Source: Microtetraspora malaysiensis (lineage in GTDB: Bacteria > Actinomycetota > Actinomycetes > Streptosporangiales > Streptosporangiaceae). From it: 64,000 nucleotides of DNA. The notes under the pieces are model-generated. The model was not told the DNA's origin and did no database searches. It saw only the letters and a list, made by a program, of their open reading frames with translations. Position 1 is the first letter of the stretch, and each line of letters starts with the position of its first letter. Made by a program: the position numbers and the translations under genes. The stretch is taken from assembly GCF_001528665.1 (NCBI RefSeq), contig NZ_BBYJ01000009.1:277846-341845 (forward strand), given 5' to 3'. Shown piece by piece: positions 16,365 to 28,217 of the stretch.

Positions 16365-16406
16365 TTTTTGAAGTTCGATGAGTTCGAGGCTGGAAGGCGG
16401 ACAAAG

Positions 16407-18332
16407 GTGAACGACGGGGTGACCGGCGGCGTGACAGCCCTCGGGCTGATCCGGCGATGGCGTGACCTCAGCCCCGACGGCGTCGCGGTGAGCGGCGCCG
16501 GAGGCGAGCTGACCTTCCGCGAGCTGGACGACCGGATCGGCCGGCTCGCGGACGAACTGCGGCGGCGGGGCGCGGGGCCCGAGACCCCCGTCGGGCTGTG
16601 CCTCGACCGGACGCCCGCGATGATCGTGGCCATGCTGGCCGTATGGGCGGCCGGCGGCGCCTACGTGCCGCTCGACCCGGCCTTCCCGGAGGAGCGGCTC
16701 AGGCTCATGCGCGAGGACGCGGGCGTCGCGCTGGTGCTGACCCAGCCGTCCGTGGACGCCCGCCTGCTCGACGGCGTCCGGGACGTCGTCCGGCTCACGC
16801 CGGACGGCACACCCCTGGACCCGGCGACCGGCCCGGCCGCGGACACGATCCCGGACGCGCCCTCCGTCGCGTCGTCGTCCCCGGCCTACCTGATGTACAC
16901 CTCGGGCTCCACGGGACGGCCCAAGGGGGTCGTCGTCCCGCACCGCGCGGTCGCGAACCTGCTGGAGTCCTTCGCCTCCCTGCTGGAGCTGACGCCCGGG
17001 GACGCCTGGCTCGCGGTCACCACACTGTCCTTCGACATCTCGGTCCTGGAACTGCTGCTGCCCCTGGTCTGCGGCGCCCGGGTGGTCGTGGCCTCCGCGC
17101 ACGAGACCGCCGACGGCCGCGCGCTGCGGGCCCGCGCCGTCGCCGAGGCGGTCACGGTGATGCAGGCGACCCCGGCGAGCTGGCGGATCCTGCTCGAATC
17201 CGGAGGCGTACCCGAGGGGATCAGGACCCGGCTCTGCGGCGGGGAGGCCCTGCCGCGCGACCTCGCCGACGCGCTCCTCGACGGTGGCGCGCGGCTGTGG
17301 AACGTGTACGGCCCGACCGAGACGACAGTGTGGTCCACCGCCGGGCGGGTCGCGCCGTCGCCCGCGCCGGTCGACCTGGGAGAGCCGATCGGCCGGACGA
17401 CCGTACGCGTCCTCGGCCCGGACGGGCGGCCGGTGCCGCCGGGCGAGGCCGGCGAGCTGCACATCGGCGGCGCCGGGGTGGCCGTCGGATATCGCGGGAT
17501 GCCCGCCCTGACGGCGTCGCGCTTCCTGCCCGACCCCTTCTCCGGTATGCCCGGCGCCCGCATGTACGCCACGGGCGACCTGGTCGCGGTCCGGGACGGG
17601 CGGCTGCACTACCTCGGCCGGGCCGACCAGCAGGTCAAGGTGCGCGGCTTCCGGATCGAGCTGGGCGAGATCGAGACCGCCCTGCGCGCCGCGCCCGGGG
17701 TCGCGGACGCCGCGGCCGGCGTCTGCGACGGACCGGACGGCCTGCCCCGCCTGGTCGCGTACCTCGTCCCGGGACCGCGGGACCCGGCCGCGCGGGCCAC
17801 CGAGCGGGCCGAGGGGGACGACGCCGAAGCGTGGGCGGCGCTGCGCGAGCGGCTGCGCCGGAGCCTGCCGGACTACATGGTGCCCGCGCACCACGTGGTG
17901 CTGGACGCCCTCCCGCTCACCCCCAACGGCAAGCTCGACCGGAAGGCGCTGCCGCCGCCCGAATGGACCCGTGCCCGGACGGCTCCGTACCGGCCTCCGG
18001 CGTCCGCGCTGGAGGAGGAGCTGGTGGCGATGTGGGGCGAGGTGCTCGGCGTCGAGGAACCGATCGGCGTGGACGACGACTTCTTCGAGCTGGGCGGGCA
18101 CTCGCTGACCGCCACCCGGATCAACGCGCGGATCCAGGCCAGGTTCACCGTCGTGGTGCCGATCGCGGTGCTGTTCGAGCACCCGACGGTCGCGGAGCTG
18201 GCCGTGGAGATGAACCGCCTCGACGACGACGACCTCGACCTCGTGGAGGTGGCCGCGCTCCGCGACGAGCTGGACGGCCTCGACGCCGACGAGCTGGCCG
18301 CCCTCTTCGACGAACTGGCGCCGGACGCATGA
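16407..18332 (+). CDS. NRPS adenylation-carrier protein (A-PCP), glycine-type code
   Basis: A 641-residue protein: adenylation domain (about 15-515; [31 protein letters not shown]) and carrier domain (Ser566 in LGGHSLT), followed by an acidic tail with Leu-Asp repeats that could dock to a partner. By eye the pocket positions are D-I-L-Q-L-G-V-V-W-K, two changes from the published glycine code DILQLGLIWK. The frame is open from a TTG at 16368, but GTG 16407 has GGAAGG about nine bases upstream and is preferred. The stop overlaps the next start (ATGA). Confidence 0.88.
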   Translation: MNDGVTGGVTALGLIRRWRDLSPDGVAVSGAGGELTFRELDDRIGRLADELRRRGAGPETPVGLCLDRTPAMIVAMLAVWAAGGAYVPLDPAFPEERLRLMREDAGVALVLTQPSVDARLLDGVRDVVRLTPDGTPLDPATGPAADTIPDAPSVASSSPAYLMYTSGSTGRPKGVVVPHRAVANLLESFASLLELTPGDAWLAVTTLSFDISVLELLLPLVCGARVVVASAHETADGRALRARAVAEAVTVMQATPASWRILLESGGVPEGIRTRLCGGEALPRDLADALLDGGARLWNVYGPTETTVWSTAGRVAPSPAPVDLGEPIGRTTVRVLGPDGRPVPPGEAGELHIGGAGVAVGYRGMPALTASRFLPDPFSGMPGARMYATGDLVAVRDGRLHYLGRADQQVKVRGFRIELGEIETALRAAPGVADAAAGVCDGPDGLPRLVAYLVPGPRDPAARATERAEGDDAEAWAALRERLRRSLPDYMVPAHHVVLDALPLTPNGKLDRKALPPPEWTRARTAPYRPPASALEEELVAMWGEVLGVEEPIGVDDDFFELGGHSLTATRINARIQARFTVVVPIAVLFEHPTVAELAVEMNRLDDDDLDLVEVAALRDELDGLDADELAALFDELAPDA

Positions 18333-21300
18333 GGCCCCCGGCCTCCCCGGTGCGGGCCCCGCTGTCCCCGGCGCAGGAGCGGCTCTGGTTCCTCCAGCGC
18401 CTCTATCCGGACGACGCCTCCTACACCATGTACCTCGTCCGGCGGCTGCGCGGGCCGCTCGACCGCGCCGCCCTGGAGGACGCGTTCGCGCGCGTCGTCG
18501 CCCGGCACGAGAGCCTGCGCACGCGCTTCGCCGAGGTGGACGGGGTGCCCTGGGCGGTCGCCGCGCCTCCCGGGACCGCCGTCCCCGCGCCCGGAACCGA
18601 TGAGCCGGTCCGCTGGCCGGACGCGGCGGACCGGGAGGCGGCCGAGCGCCTGGTGGCCGCGCGCGTCAACGCGCCGTTCGACCTCGCCGACGGCGTGCCG
18701 CTGCGCGTCGCCGTGATCCGGATCGCTCCGGACGATCACGTCCTGTGCGTCACGATGCACCACATCATCGGCGACGGCTGGTCCCTGAACGTGCTCCTCG
18801 ACGACCTGGCGGAGTGCTACACCGCCCGGCTGGGCGGCCGCGAGCCCCGGCTGCGGCCGTTGCCGGTCCAGCCCACGGACTACGCGCGCTGGCAGCGCCG
18901 CCGGGCCGAACGCGCCGTGCCGTACTGGCAGGAGCGGCTCGCCGACCCGCCGCCGCCGGAGCCGCCCTTTCCCACGGTCGGCGCCGGTGAGACGGAGCGG
19001 ACCGGCACCGCCGGAAGCGGCGCGTTCCACGTCGTCCGGCTCGGGGAGGAGGCGACACGCGGCCTCGAACGGCTCGCGCGCGAGCACCGGACCACCCTGT
19101 TCGCCGTGCTCATGGCGGCCTACCAGGTCCTGCTGCACCGCCACACCGGGCAGACCGACCTCCTGGTCGGCACGGCCGTCGCGGGTCGCGAGCGCGTTGA
19201 ACTGGAACCCCTGGTCGGCTACCTCGCCCAGACGGTGGTGCTGCGCGGCGACCTCGACGGCGATCCGGCGTTCACCGACCTGCTCGCCCGCACCCGGACC
19301 GAGGCGCTGAGCGCGATGAGCCGGCCGTCCGTACCCTTCGAGCGGATCGGCCATCCGCCCGACGCGCTGATGCCCACCATGCTGATCCTGCACAACCAGG
19401 ACACCGGCCCGGCCGGGCCGTTCGGCGACCTGGCCGTGAGCCTGTTCCCGGACGGCTTCCGCCAGGCCAAGGTCGACCTGCTCGTCGAGGCGTGGCGGGA
19501 CGGCCCCGAGCTCGCCGTCTCCTTCTGCTACGACGTCTCCCGGGCCGGGGCCGGAGAGGCCGGGCGGGAGACCGTCCGGCGGCTCGCCGACCGCTTCCTG
19601 CTCCTGCTCGGCTCCGTCGCGGCGGAGCCGTTCCGGCGGATCTCGGAGCTGCGCCTCTGGACGGAGGCCGACCGGGCGGACATCCGCGCGCTCGCCGGCG
19701 ACGGCGCGGACCCGGGCGGACCGCTCGTGCCCGAGATGCTCTCCGAGGCGGCCCGGAGCACGCCCGACGCCGCGGCGGTGATCTGCGGCGACACGGTGCT
19801 GAGCCACCGGGAGCTGCACGCGCGGGCGGAGGCGCTGGCCGCGGCCCTCGGCGCGGGCGGCGTCCGGCCCGGGGACGTCGTGGGCGTGTGCCTGCCCCGC
19901 TCCGTCGAGGCGATCACGGCCCTGCTCGCCGTCTGGCGGGCCGGCGCGGCCTACCTGCCGCTCGACCCGGACGACCCGGACGAACGGCTCGCCTTCTCCC
20001 TCGCCGACTGCGGGGTGACCCACGTGATCACCCGGCGGGAGCTGCCGGACGGGTTCACCGCGATCGACCCCGCGACCGGCCCCGGGGCCGTCGGGAGCGC
20101 CGTCGGGACCGGCTCCCCGGTCGCGCCGCCCGCCCGGCCCGCGGACCTGGCGTACGTCATCACCACCTCCGGCTCGACCGGCCGCCCGAAGGGGGTCGCG
20201 GTCGAGCACGCCGCCATCGCCGCCCGCGTGCGCTGGATGCGCGAGGAGTACGGGCTCACGCCGGGCGACCACGTGGTCCAGTTCGCGTCGCTGAGCTTCG
20301 ACACGCATCTGGAGGAGGTGTTCCCGGCGCTCGCCGCCGGGGCCGCTCTGGTCCTGTTGCCCGAGGGCGCGGCCACACTCCCCGACCTGCTGGCGTCTCC
20401 CGCGGGCCGCCGGGTCACCGTGCTCGACCTGCCCACCGCCTACTGGCACCACCTGGTCGAGGAGATCGACCAGATCGCCTGGCCGTCGTCCCTGCGCCTG
20501 GTGATCCTGGGCGGCGAGCAGGCGTCCGGCGCGGCCGTGGCCCGCTGGCACGACCGGTTCGGAGCCGGGGTCCGGCTCGTCAACACGTACGGCCCGACCG
20601 AGGCCGCCGTCATCGCCACCGCGACCGAGCTGGCCCGCGACGACGGCGGCCCGGCCGCACGCCCCCCGATAGGACGGCCGGTGGGTGCCACCGCGGTCCA
20701 CCTCCTCGACGGCCGGGGCGCGCCGCTCCCGAAGGGGGCGGTGGGGGAGCTGGTCATCGGCGGGGCGGGGGTCGCCCGGGGCTACCTGGGCCGTCCCGCG
20801 CGCACCGCCGCCGCCTTCGTGCCCGACCCCGGCGGCCCGCCGGGAGCGCGCCGCTACCGCACCGGGGACCGGGCCCGGTGGCGGCCGGACGGCAGGCTGG
20901 AGTTCCTGGGCCGGATCGACGACCAGCTCAAGGTGCGCGGCTTCCGGATCGAACCCGGCGAGGTCGAGGCCCGGCTGCTCGCCCATCCCGAGGTCGGTCA
21001 GGCGTTCGTCACCGTCCGCGCGGAGCGGCTCGTGGCGTACGTGACCGGCACCGCCGGGCACGAGGAGCTGCGGGCGCACGTCGCGCGGGCGCTGCCGCGC
21101 CATCTCGTCCCGACCGCCTGGGTGACCCTGGACGCGCTGCCCCTCACCGCACGCGGCAAGATCGACCGGGCCGCGCTCCCGGAACCGGAGCGCGCCTTCG
21201 CGCCCGCGGACGTCCCGCCGCGCACGGACGCCGAGAAGCTGGTGGCCGGCATCTGGGAGGAGCTGCTCGGCGTCCCCGGCGTGGGCGCCTTCGACGATTT

Positions 21301-21508
21301 CTTCGCCCTCGGCGGCCACTCCCTGTTCGCCACCCGGGTCGCGGCCCGGCTGCGCCGGACGACGGGGGTGGAGGTGCCGGTGCGGACCGTCTTCGAGGCC
21401 CGGACGGTGGCCGAGCTGGCGTCCGCCGTGGAGGACCTGCTGATCGCCGAGCTGGACGGGATGACCGACGAGGAAGCCGAGCGGCTCCTGGCCTCCCCCG
21501 AGACCTGA
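18329..21508 (+). CDS. NRPS elongation module (C-A-PCP), basic amino acid-type code
   Basis: A 1059-residue full module: condensation (about 10-440; HHIIGDG, catalytic His145), adenylation (about 465-905; [30 protein letters not shown]) and carrier (Ser998 in LGGHSLF), with an acidic tail. By eye the pocket reads D-T-E-D-I-G-T-V-I-K, which recalls lysine or beta-lysine codes as I remember them; this is a weak prediction. It is the last gene of the operon. ATG overlaps the A-PCP stop. A hairpin overlaps its stop codon and the next gene is convergent. Confidence 0.92.
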   Translation: MRPPASPVRAPLSPAQERLWFLQRLYPDDASYTMYLVRRLRGPLDRAALEDAFARVVARHESLRTRFAEVDGVPWAVAAPPGTAVPAPGTDEPVRWPDAADREAAERLVAARVNAPFDLADGVPLRVAVIRIAPDDHVLCVTMHHIIGDGWSLNVLLDDLAECYTARLGGREPRLRPLPVQPTDYARWQRRRAERAVPYWQERLADPPPPEPPFPTVGAGETERTGTAGSGAFHVVRLGEEATRGLERLAREHRTTLFAVLMAAYQVLLHRHTGQTDLLVGTAVAGRERVELEPLVGYLAQTVVLRGDLDGDPAFTDLLARTRTEALSAMSRPSVPFERIGHPPDALMPTMLILHNQDTGPAGPFGDLAVSLFPDGFRQAKVDLLVEAWRDGPELAVSFCYDVSRAGAGEAGRETVRRLADRFLLLLGSVAAEPFRRISELRLWTEADRADIRALAGDGADPGGPLVPEMLSEAARSTPDAAAVICGDTVLSHRELHARAEALAAALGAGGVRPGDVVGVCLPRSVEAITALLAVWRAGAAYLPLDPDDPDERLAFSLADCGVTHVITRRELPDGFTAIDPATGPGAVGSAVGTGSPVAPPARPADLAYVITTSGSTGRPKGVAVEHAAIAARVRWMREEYGLTPGDHVVQFASLSFDTHLEEVFPALAAGAALVLLPEGAATLPDLLASPAGRRVTVLDLPTAYWHHLVEEIDQIAWPSSLRLVILGGEQASGAAVARWHDRFGAGVRLVNTYGPTEAAVIATATELARDDGGPAARPPIGRPVGATAVHLLDGRGAPLPKGAVGELVIGGAGVARGYLGRPARTAAAFVPDPGGPPGARRYRTGDRARWRPDGRLEFLGRIDDQLKVRGFRIEPGEVEARLLAHPEVGQAFVTVRAERLVAYVTGTAGHEELRAHVARALPRHLVPTAWVTLDALPLTARGKIDRAALPEPERAFAPADVPPRTDAEKLVAGIWEELLGVPGVGAFDDFFALGGHSLFATRVAARLRRTTGVEVPVRTVFEARTVAELASAVEDLLIAELDGMTDEEAERLLASPET

Positions 21509-21519
21509 CGTCCCGGGGG
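21495..21519. terminator. Hairpin between convergent NRPS and oxidoreductase genes
   Basis: Arms at 21495-21504 and 21510-21519 pair over ten positions with one mismatch around a five-base loop; the NRPS stop codon is in the loop region. It would end the NRPS transcript and perhaps the opposing one. Confidence 0.5.
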
Positions 21520-21536
21520 TTCCAGGTGTGCGAGGG

Positions 21537-24500
21537 TCAGGCGGGTTCGGGGGCGGGCTCGGGAGCGGTCAGCCGCGCCAGGGCGGCCGCGGCCCGCTCG
21601 CGGTACTCGGCGACCCGGGCGAGCTTGATGTCCTCGTACCCGCGGATCGCCTCCGGCAGGGCCGCGATCTCCGCGACGGCGTCGGCCGTCCCGGGGGTGA
21701 GCCGGGCGAGGGCGTCGCGGACCAGGGCGCGATACTCGCCGACCAGCTCCCGCTCGACCCGGCGCACCCCGGCGTAGCCGAAGACGTCGAGCGCGGTGCC
21801 GCGCAGGACCCGGGCGGCGCGCAGCCCCTGGAACAGCGCGCCCGCGGAGCGGCGCAGCCTGATCTTGCGCTTCATGCCCAGCGCGCGCAGGAGCGGCGGG
21901 TGCAGCAGCACGGAGACGACCGCGTCCGCGCCGAACTCCTCCTCCCGCCTGGCCTTCTCCGCCGGGTCCAGGTGCAGCCGGGCGACCTCGTACTCGTCCT
22001 TGTACGCCATGAGCTTGTGCAGGGACCGGGCGTAGGCGAGGCCGATCCGCGCCCCGGCCTCCTCACCCGCCCGCTCGGCGGCCAGGGCGGCCACGCGGCG
22101 CACGTCCTCGGCGTACGTGCGCGCGTAGGCGGCGTTCTGGTAGCCGGTCAGGTCCGTGACCCGCGTGGCGAGGGCCCGCTCCAGGGACTCGGGCGCGGTC
22201 TCCGATCCCGCGGCTGATCCCGCTTCCGGGGCCGTCGCCCGCGCCGGGGACGCGGCGGCGAGGACGGCGTCGCGGTCCACCACGGCGGCCCGGCCCCAGC
22301 GGAAGGCCGCGAGGTTCTGCTCGACGGCCGCCCCGTTGAGCCGGATGGCCCGCTCGATCGACTCGGCCGAGACCGGGAGGCAGCCGTGCTGGTACGCCGC
22401 GCCGACGAGGAGCATGTTGGCCGGCATGTGGTCGCCGAACAGCGCCTCGGCCAGCCCGTGGGCGTCGAGATAGAGGTTGTCCGCGCCGCGGGTGGCCGAC
22501 TCGACCCGGGTGAGCGCGTCGGCGGGGGAGCCGGGCACCGCGACGCGCCCGGTGACCATCGCGGCGGTCGGCACCAGCGCCGTGCTGACCACGGCGACCG
22601 TGCGGTCGGGCGACGCGACGGCGAGGTTGCCGTCGGCGGCGGCGCCGAGCAGGTCGAAGCCGATCAGCACGTCGGCGGTGCCGGGCGTCGCGCGAAGCGA
22701 TCCGGGGACCGGTTCGGTCGAGACGCGCAGGTCGCTGACGACGGGGCCGCCCTTCTGCGCCAGCCCGGTCTGCTCGAGCCCGGCCGCGTGCAGCCCGTCC
22801 ATGTGGGCCGCCATCTGCAGGATCTGCGAGACCGTGACGACGCCCGTACCGCCGATGCCCGGCATCCTGATCAGCGCCGACGCGCCGCCCAGGCGGCGGG
22901 CCGGCTCCGTCACCTCCACCGGCGGCCGCGGCACGGGCTTCGGCGTGGCCGTGCGCGGCTTCTCCGAGTGGCGCGGCTCGACCAGGAGGAACGAGGGGCA
23001 GTCGCCCTTGAGGCAGCTCAGGTCGGAGTTGCAGGACGGCTGGTGGATCCGGGTCTTGCGGCCGTACTCGGTCTCGACGGGCAGGACGGACAGACAGGTC
23101 GAGACGTCGCCGCAGTCGCCGCAGCCCTCGCAGACCCGCTCGTTGACCACGACTTTCGCGGCCGGGGTGGGCAGCTTGCCCCGCTTGCGCAGCCGGCGCT
23201 CCTCGGCGGCGCACCGGTCGTCGTGGATCAGCACGGTCACGCCCTCGACGGCGGCCAGCTCCCGCTCGACCTCGGCCAGGTCGTCCCGATGCCGGACGGT
23301 CGCGATCGGCGCCACCCGCACCCCCCGGTAGCTCTCCGGCTCCGGCGTGGTGATGACGATCCGGCGGACCCCTTCGACGGCCAGCGACCGCGTCAGCGCC
23401 GGGACGTCGAGCCGGCCCTCCGCGCGCTGGCCGCCGGTCATGGCGACGGCGTCGTTGTAGAGCAGCTTGTAGGTCATCGTCACCCCGGCGGCGACGGCGG
23501 CGCGGATCGCCAGGGAGCCGGAGTGGTGGAAGGTGCCGTCGCCCAGGTTCTGCACGAAGTGCCGGTCCTCGGTGAAGGGGGCCAGGCCGATCCACTGGGC
23601 GCCCTCACCGCCCATCTGGGTGATGCCGATCCGGGTGCCGCGCCCGTTCCCGTCCAGGGCGATCATGGCGTGGCAGCCGATGCCGACTCCGACCAGCGTG
23701 TCGTCGGAGGTGCGGGTCGAGGAGTTGTGCGGGCACCCCGAGCAGAAGTACGGCGTGCGCGCGGCCACCAGCGGCAGCGTACGGCGGGACGCCTTGCGGG
23801 GAGCCAGGGACTGGAGCCGGACGGCCGCCGCACGGGGCAGCCGGTCCGTGCCGACGCAGGCGGCGAGCGCCCGGGCCACGTCCTCGGCGCCGAGGGTGCC
23901 GCGGGCGGTGAGCAACTCGCGGCCCACCACGTCGGGGACGCGCACGCCGCCGTAGAGCGCCTCCTTCAGCTCCCCTTCCAGGAACGGCACCTTGTCCTCC
24001 ACGACCAGCACCTTGTCCAGGCCGGCGGTCATGGCGGCGAGGTGGTCGTGGGCCAGCGGGAACGGCATCGCGAGCCGGATCAGCCGCAGGCCCAGGTCTC
24101 CCATCGCGTCCTCGTCCAGGCCGAGGTCGGCCAGCGCCCGCCGCACCACCGCGTACGTCGTGCCGGAGGCGAGCACGCCCAGCGTGGCGCGCGGCGCGTC
24201 GAAGGTCACCCGGTTGAGGCCGTGCTCGCGGGCGTAGCGGCGGGCCAGCTCCAGCCTGCGGGTCAGCATGTCGTGCTCGGCGTCCAGGGCGGCGGGGCCG
24301 ACCAGCAGGGGCGAGGCGCCGCGGTCGGCGTGGTCCGGCGCCGGCACGCCCTGCCGGAGCGGGCCGAGATCGACGGTGGCGGACGCGTCGGCGACGTCCG
24401 CGATGATCTTCAGGCCGGTCCACAGCCCGCTGAGGCGGGACACGGCGACCGCGTGCAGGCCGAACTCGATGATCTCGGCGACCGAGCCCGGCGCGAGCAG

Positions 24501-25025
24501 CGGCATCGACAGGCTCTGGCACATCGGCTCGCACGAGCTGGGCACGGTCGAGGACTTGCAGCCCGGGTCGTCGCCGATCCACGCGACGGCGCCGCCGAGC
24601 GCGGCGGTGCCCGCCAGCGTGCCGTGCCGGATGGCGTCGGCGGCCCGGTCCAGGCCGGGGTTCTTGCCGTACCAGAAGCCGGTCACGCCGTCGTACCGGC
24701 GGCCCGGCACCTGCGCGAGGAGCTGCGTCCCGGCCACCGCCGTGGCCGCGAGCTCCTCGTTGAGCCCGGGCCGGAACACGACGCCCGCCGGTTCGAGGAA
24801 GCGGGCGGCTCGGCCCATCTCCAGGTCCACCCCGCCCAGCGGCGATCCCTGGTAGCCGGAGACGAAGACGCCCGTGTTGAGGCCGCGCTCCCGGTCCAGC
24901 CGGCGCTGCTCCAGCGTCAGGCGGACCAGGGCCTGGATGCCCGACATCAGCACCCGGCCGTCCGCTGCCGTGTACCTGTCCTCAAGTGACACCTCGGTCG
25001 GACCGGCTGCGGAAGTGGGGCGCAC
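21537..25025 (-). CDS. Indolepyruvate ferredoxin oxidoreductase family protein (fused 2-oxoacid:ferredoxin oxidoreductase)
   Basis: A 1162-residue thiamine-diphosphate and iron-sulfur enzyme that oxidatively decarboxylates aromatic or branched 2-oxo acids to acyl-CoA with ferredoxin as acceptor. Seen: the N-terminal pyrimidine-type domain (GVFVSGYQGSPLGGVD), a central Cys motif CSGCPHNSST, a ferredoxin-like cluster region (CEGCGDCGDVSTC and further Cys), and the gamma-type domain GIGGTGVVTVSQIL. Length matches the fused actinobacterial form. GTG 25025 is preceded by AGGAGG at good spacing; the ATG 42 bases upstream has none. It is divergent from an Lrp regulator, which probably controls it. 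It could also feed acyl-CoA to the NRPS, but nothing in the sequence shows this. Confidence 0.93.
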   Translation of the reverse strand: MRPTSAAGPTEVSLEDRYTAADGRVLMSGIQALVRLTLEQRRLDRERGLNTGVFVSGYQGSPLGGVDLEMGRAARFLEPAGVVFRPGLNEELAATAVAGTQLLAQVPGRRYDGVTGFWYGKNPGLDRAADAIRHGTLAGTAALGGAVAWIGDDPGCKSSTVPSSCEPMCQSLSMPLLAPGSVAEIIEFGLHAVAVSRLSGLWTGLKIIADVADASATVDLGPLRQGVPAPDHADRGASPLLVGPAALDAEHDMLTRRLELARRYAREHGLNRVTFDAPRATLGVLASGTTYAVVRRALADLGLDEDAMGDLGLRLIRLAMPFPLAHDHLAAMTAGLDKVLVVEDKVPFLEGELKEALYGGVRVPDVVGRELLTARGTLGAEDVARALAACVGTDRLPRAAAVRLQSLAPRKASRRTLPLVAARTPYFCSGCPHNSSTRTSDDTLVGVGIGCHAMIALDGNGRGTRIGITQMGGEGAQWIGLAPFTEDRHFVQNLGDGTFHHSGSLAIRAAVAAGVTMTYKLLYNDAVAMTGGQRAEGRLDVPALTRSLAVEGVRRIVITTPEPESYRGVRVAPIATVRHRDDLAEVERELAAVEGVTVLIHDDRCAAEERRLRKRGKLPTPAAKVVVNERVCEGCGDCGDVSTCLSVLPVETEYGRKTRIHQPSCNSDLSCLKGDCPSFLLVEPRHSEKPRTATPKPVPRPPVEVTEPARRLGGASALIRMPGIGGTGVVTVSQILQMAAHMDGLHAAGLEQTGLAQKGGPVVSDLRVSTEPVPGSLRATPGTADVLIGFDLLGAAADGNLAVASPDRTVAVVSTALVPTAAMVTGRVAVPGSPADALTRVESATRGADNLYLDAHGLAEALFGDHMPANMLLVGAAYQHGCLPVSAESIERAIRLNGAAVEQNLAAFRWGRAAVVDRDAVLAAASPARATAPEAGSAAGSETAPESLERALATRVTDLTGYQNAAYARTYAEDVRRVAALAAERAGEEAGARIGLAYARSLHKLMAYKDEYEVARLHLDPAEKARREEEFGADAVVSVLLHPPLLRALGMKRKIRLRRSAGALFQGLRAARVLRGTALDVFGYAGVRRVERELVGEYRALVRDALARLTPGTADAVAEIAALPEAIRGYEDIKLARVAEYRERAAAALARLTAPEPAPEPA

Positions 25026-25180
25026 GCGAACCTCCTGGCTTCGTTCGGGGGAGCCCAAGCACAGCAACGCGTTCCGGGCGGGCGCAAGTATCCGGCGAGT
25101 AGAAGCCGAAAAGACGCAAAAGGTTTGCAGGAAAGTCGCGTTTCGCTAAGGTTCGTTTCGCCGAGCCGAGGAGTTCTCCC
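25026..25180. promoter_or_regulatory. Divergent control region of the ferredoxin oxidoreductase and lrp genes
   Basis: This 155-bp gap must hold both promoters. A CGTTTCGC word occurs twice near 25138-25160, separated by a few bases, directly before the lrp ribosome site; it is a candidate Lrp site but too short to be sure. Confidence 0.35.
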
Positions 25181-25696
25181 ATGTCCGAAATCGACGACAT
25201 CGACCACCGCATCCTGCGGCTGCTGCGCGAGGACGGGCGCCGGACCTTCTCGGAGATGGCGGCGGAGATCGGCCTGTCGGTGGCCGCCGTCAAGCGGCGG
25301 GTGGACCGGCTGCGCGACATCGGCGTGATCACCGGCTTCACGGTGCAGATCGACTACGCCAAGCTTGGCTGGGGCATCGAGGCGTTCACCGAGCTCAGCT
25401 ACCCCGGCACGACGCCGGTCAGCGAGATCGTCCGGACCGCGATCGACGTCCCCGAGGTCCAGGAGGTGTACACGATCGCCGGCGATCCCGACGCGCTGGT
25501 CCACGTCCGGGTGCGCGACCTCGGGCATCTCCAGCACGTGATCGACCGCCTGCGCCGGGCCGGCAACGTCACCGGCACCAAGACGCTGATGGTGCTGGGC
25601 TCGTGGACCCGTGACGCCCCGGCGCCCCGGGCGGCCCCGGGAACGCCCCCGGGCGCCGCTTCCGGCACGGCGCCCCGGGGGCTACGCATGGGATGA
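25181..25696 (+). CDS. Lrp/AsnC family transcriptional regulator
   Basis: A 171-residue regulator with the N-terminal winged helix (DDIDHRILRLLREDGRRTF, then LSVAAVKRRVDRL as the recognition helix) and a C-terminal RAM ligand-binding domain (about 65-140). Proteins of this family sense amino acids or related metabolites and assemble as octamers. The tail after about 145 is Pro/Ala-rich and probably disordered. Divergent orientation to the oxidoreductase gene implies a local role, with an amino acid whose transamination product is the oxidoreductase substrate as the likely signal. Confidence 0.9.
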   Translation: MSEIDDIDHRILRLLREDGRRTFSEMAAEIGLSVAAVKRRVDRLRDIGVITGFTVQIDYAKLGWGIEAFTELSYPGTTPVSEIVRTAIDVPEVQEVYTIAGDPDALVHVRVRDLGHLQHVIDRLRRAGNVTGTKTLMVLGSWTRDAPAPRAAPGTPPGAASGTAPRGLRMG

Positions 25697-25711
25697 CGGC
25701 CGGATGGCCGT
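25696..25711. terminator. Short hairpin between convergent lrp and cebR
   Basis: ACGGCC and GGCCGT pair around GGAT right after the lrp stop. The stem is only six pairs, so it is a weak call. Confidence 0.3.
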
Positions 25712-25732
25712 GCGGGCTGTACGGCCCGGCGG

Positions 25733-26752
25733 CTACGCCGACGCGCGGATGACCAGGTGGGTGTCGAGGATGACCACGGGCTGCTCCAGCGCGTCGCCGT
25801 TGATCCGCGCGACCAGGAGCTGCACCATCTGGCGGCCCATCGCCTCGGTCGGCTGGTGGACGCTGGTCAGCGGCGGCTCCGTGTGCAGCGCGAACCGAGA
25901 GTCCTCGAACCCGATCAGCGCCACGTCACCGGGCACGCTGAGGCCGCGCTCCTTCAGCACGTGCAGCGCCCCGACCGCCATCGAGTCCGACGCGGCGAAG
26001 ACCGCGTCGAGGTCCGGGTGGCGGTCGAGGAGCTCCCGCATCGCCGCCTCGCCGCTCGCCTCGGAGAAGTCGCCGTACGCCACCCGCTCGCCGGTGCCGG
26101 TCGCGAGCAGCGCGTCGCGATAACCGGCGAGACGGTCGACGCCCACGCCCATGTCCTGCGGGCCGGCGATCGTGGCGATCCTGGCGCGGCCCTTGCCGAG
26201 CAGGTACTTGGCGGCCTGCCGGGCGCCCGCCCGGTTGTCCATGTCCACGTAGCTGTACGGCGTGGGCCCGACCGGCCGGCCACCCATCACCGTCGGCACG
26301 CCCAGCGCCTCCAGCCGCTCGGGCAGCGTGTCGGCGCCGTGCACGGAGGTGAGCAGGACGCCGTCCACGTGCTGGCCGGTGAGGTAGTCCGCCAGCCGGT
26401 CGTGCTCGGCCCGGTTCTGCGCCATCGTCAGGATGAGCTGGAGGCCCGTCTCGGAGAGGGCCGAGCCGATCCCGCGGATGATGCCCGCGAAGAACGGCTC
26501 GTCGAAGACCCGCTGCTCGGACTCGGAGACCACCAGCGCGATGGTGTCGGTGCGGTTGGTCACCAGAGTGCGCGCCGCGCGGTTGGGCACGTAGCCCAGA
26601 TCCTTGATCGCCGTCAGCACGGCGTCGCGGGCCCTCTCACTCACCTTCGGCGAGCCGTTGATCACCCGTGACACCGTTCCGCGTCCGACGCCCGCGCGGG
26701 CGGCGACTGCCTCCAGAGTCGGGCGTGCCCCCGGTCGGCGGTCCCCGTTCAT
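25733..26752 (-). CDS. cebR: LacI-family repressor of cellobiose use, CebR-like
   Basis: A 339-residue LacI regulator. The N-terminal helix-turn-helix is PTLEAVAARAGVGRGTVSRV followed by the hinge helix region ending in a periplasmic-binding-protein-like sensor domain to the C-terminus. This helix text is the one typical of CebR. ATG 26752 has GGAGGGGG nine or so bases upstream and is preferred over a longer frame. It lies 28 bp after bglC and is probably the last gene of the ceb operon. Known CebR proteins bind TGGGAGCGCTCCCA and are released by cellobiose or cellotriose; three exact copies and one near copy of that box are in this window, before cebE, before the E1-alpha operon and before the NRPS operon. 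Confidence 0.88.
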   Translation of the reverse strand: MNGDRRPGARPTLEAVAARAGVGRGTVSRVINGSPKVSERARDAVLTAIKDLGYVPNRAARTLVTNRTDTIALVVSESEQRVFDEPFFAGIIRGIGSALSETGLQLILTMAQNRAEHDRLADYLTGQHVDGVLLTSVHGADTLPERLEALGVPTVMGGRPVGPTPYSYVDMDNRAGARQAAKYLLGKGRARIATIAGPQDMGVGVDRLAGYRDALLATGTGERVAYGDFSEASGEAAMRELLDRHPDLDAVFAASDSMAVGALHVLKERGLSVPGDVALIGFEDSRFALHTEPPLTSVHQPTEAMGRQMVQLLVARINGDALEQPVVILDTHLVIRASA

Positions 26753-26780
26753 CGTTGCCCCCTCCTGACTTTTCTCGGGC

Positions 26781-28213
<1,433 letters not shown>

Positions 28214-28217
<4 letters not shown>

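Noticed and set aside
16368..16406. TTG start of the A-PCP gene at 16368
   Set aside because: No ribosome site before it, whereas GTG 16407 has GGAAGG upstream; the longer form adds no conserved residues.
13104..18182. A 1692-codon open frame on the minus strand opposite the NRPS genes
   Set aside because: It is a GC-bias shadow: Arg/Gly/Asp-rich with no domain, and the plus strand carries clear conserved NRPS domains throughout.
22386..24989. An 867-codon plus-strand frame opposite the ferredoxin oxidoreductase
   Set aside because: Shadow of the complete minus-strand enzyme; no recognisable domain.
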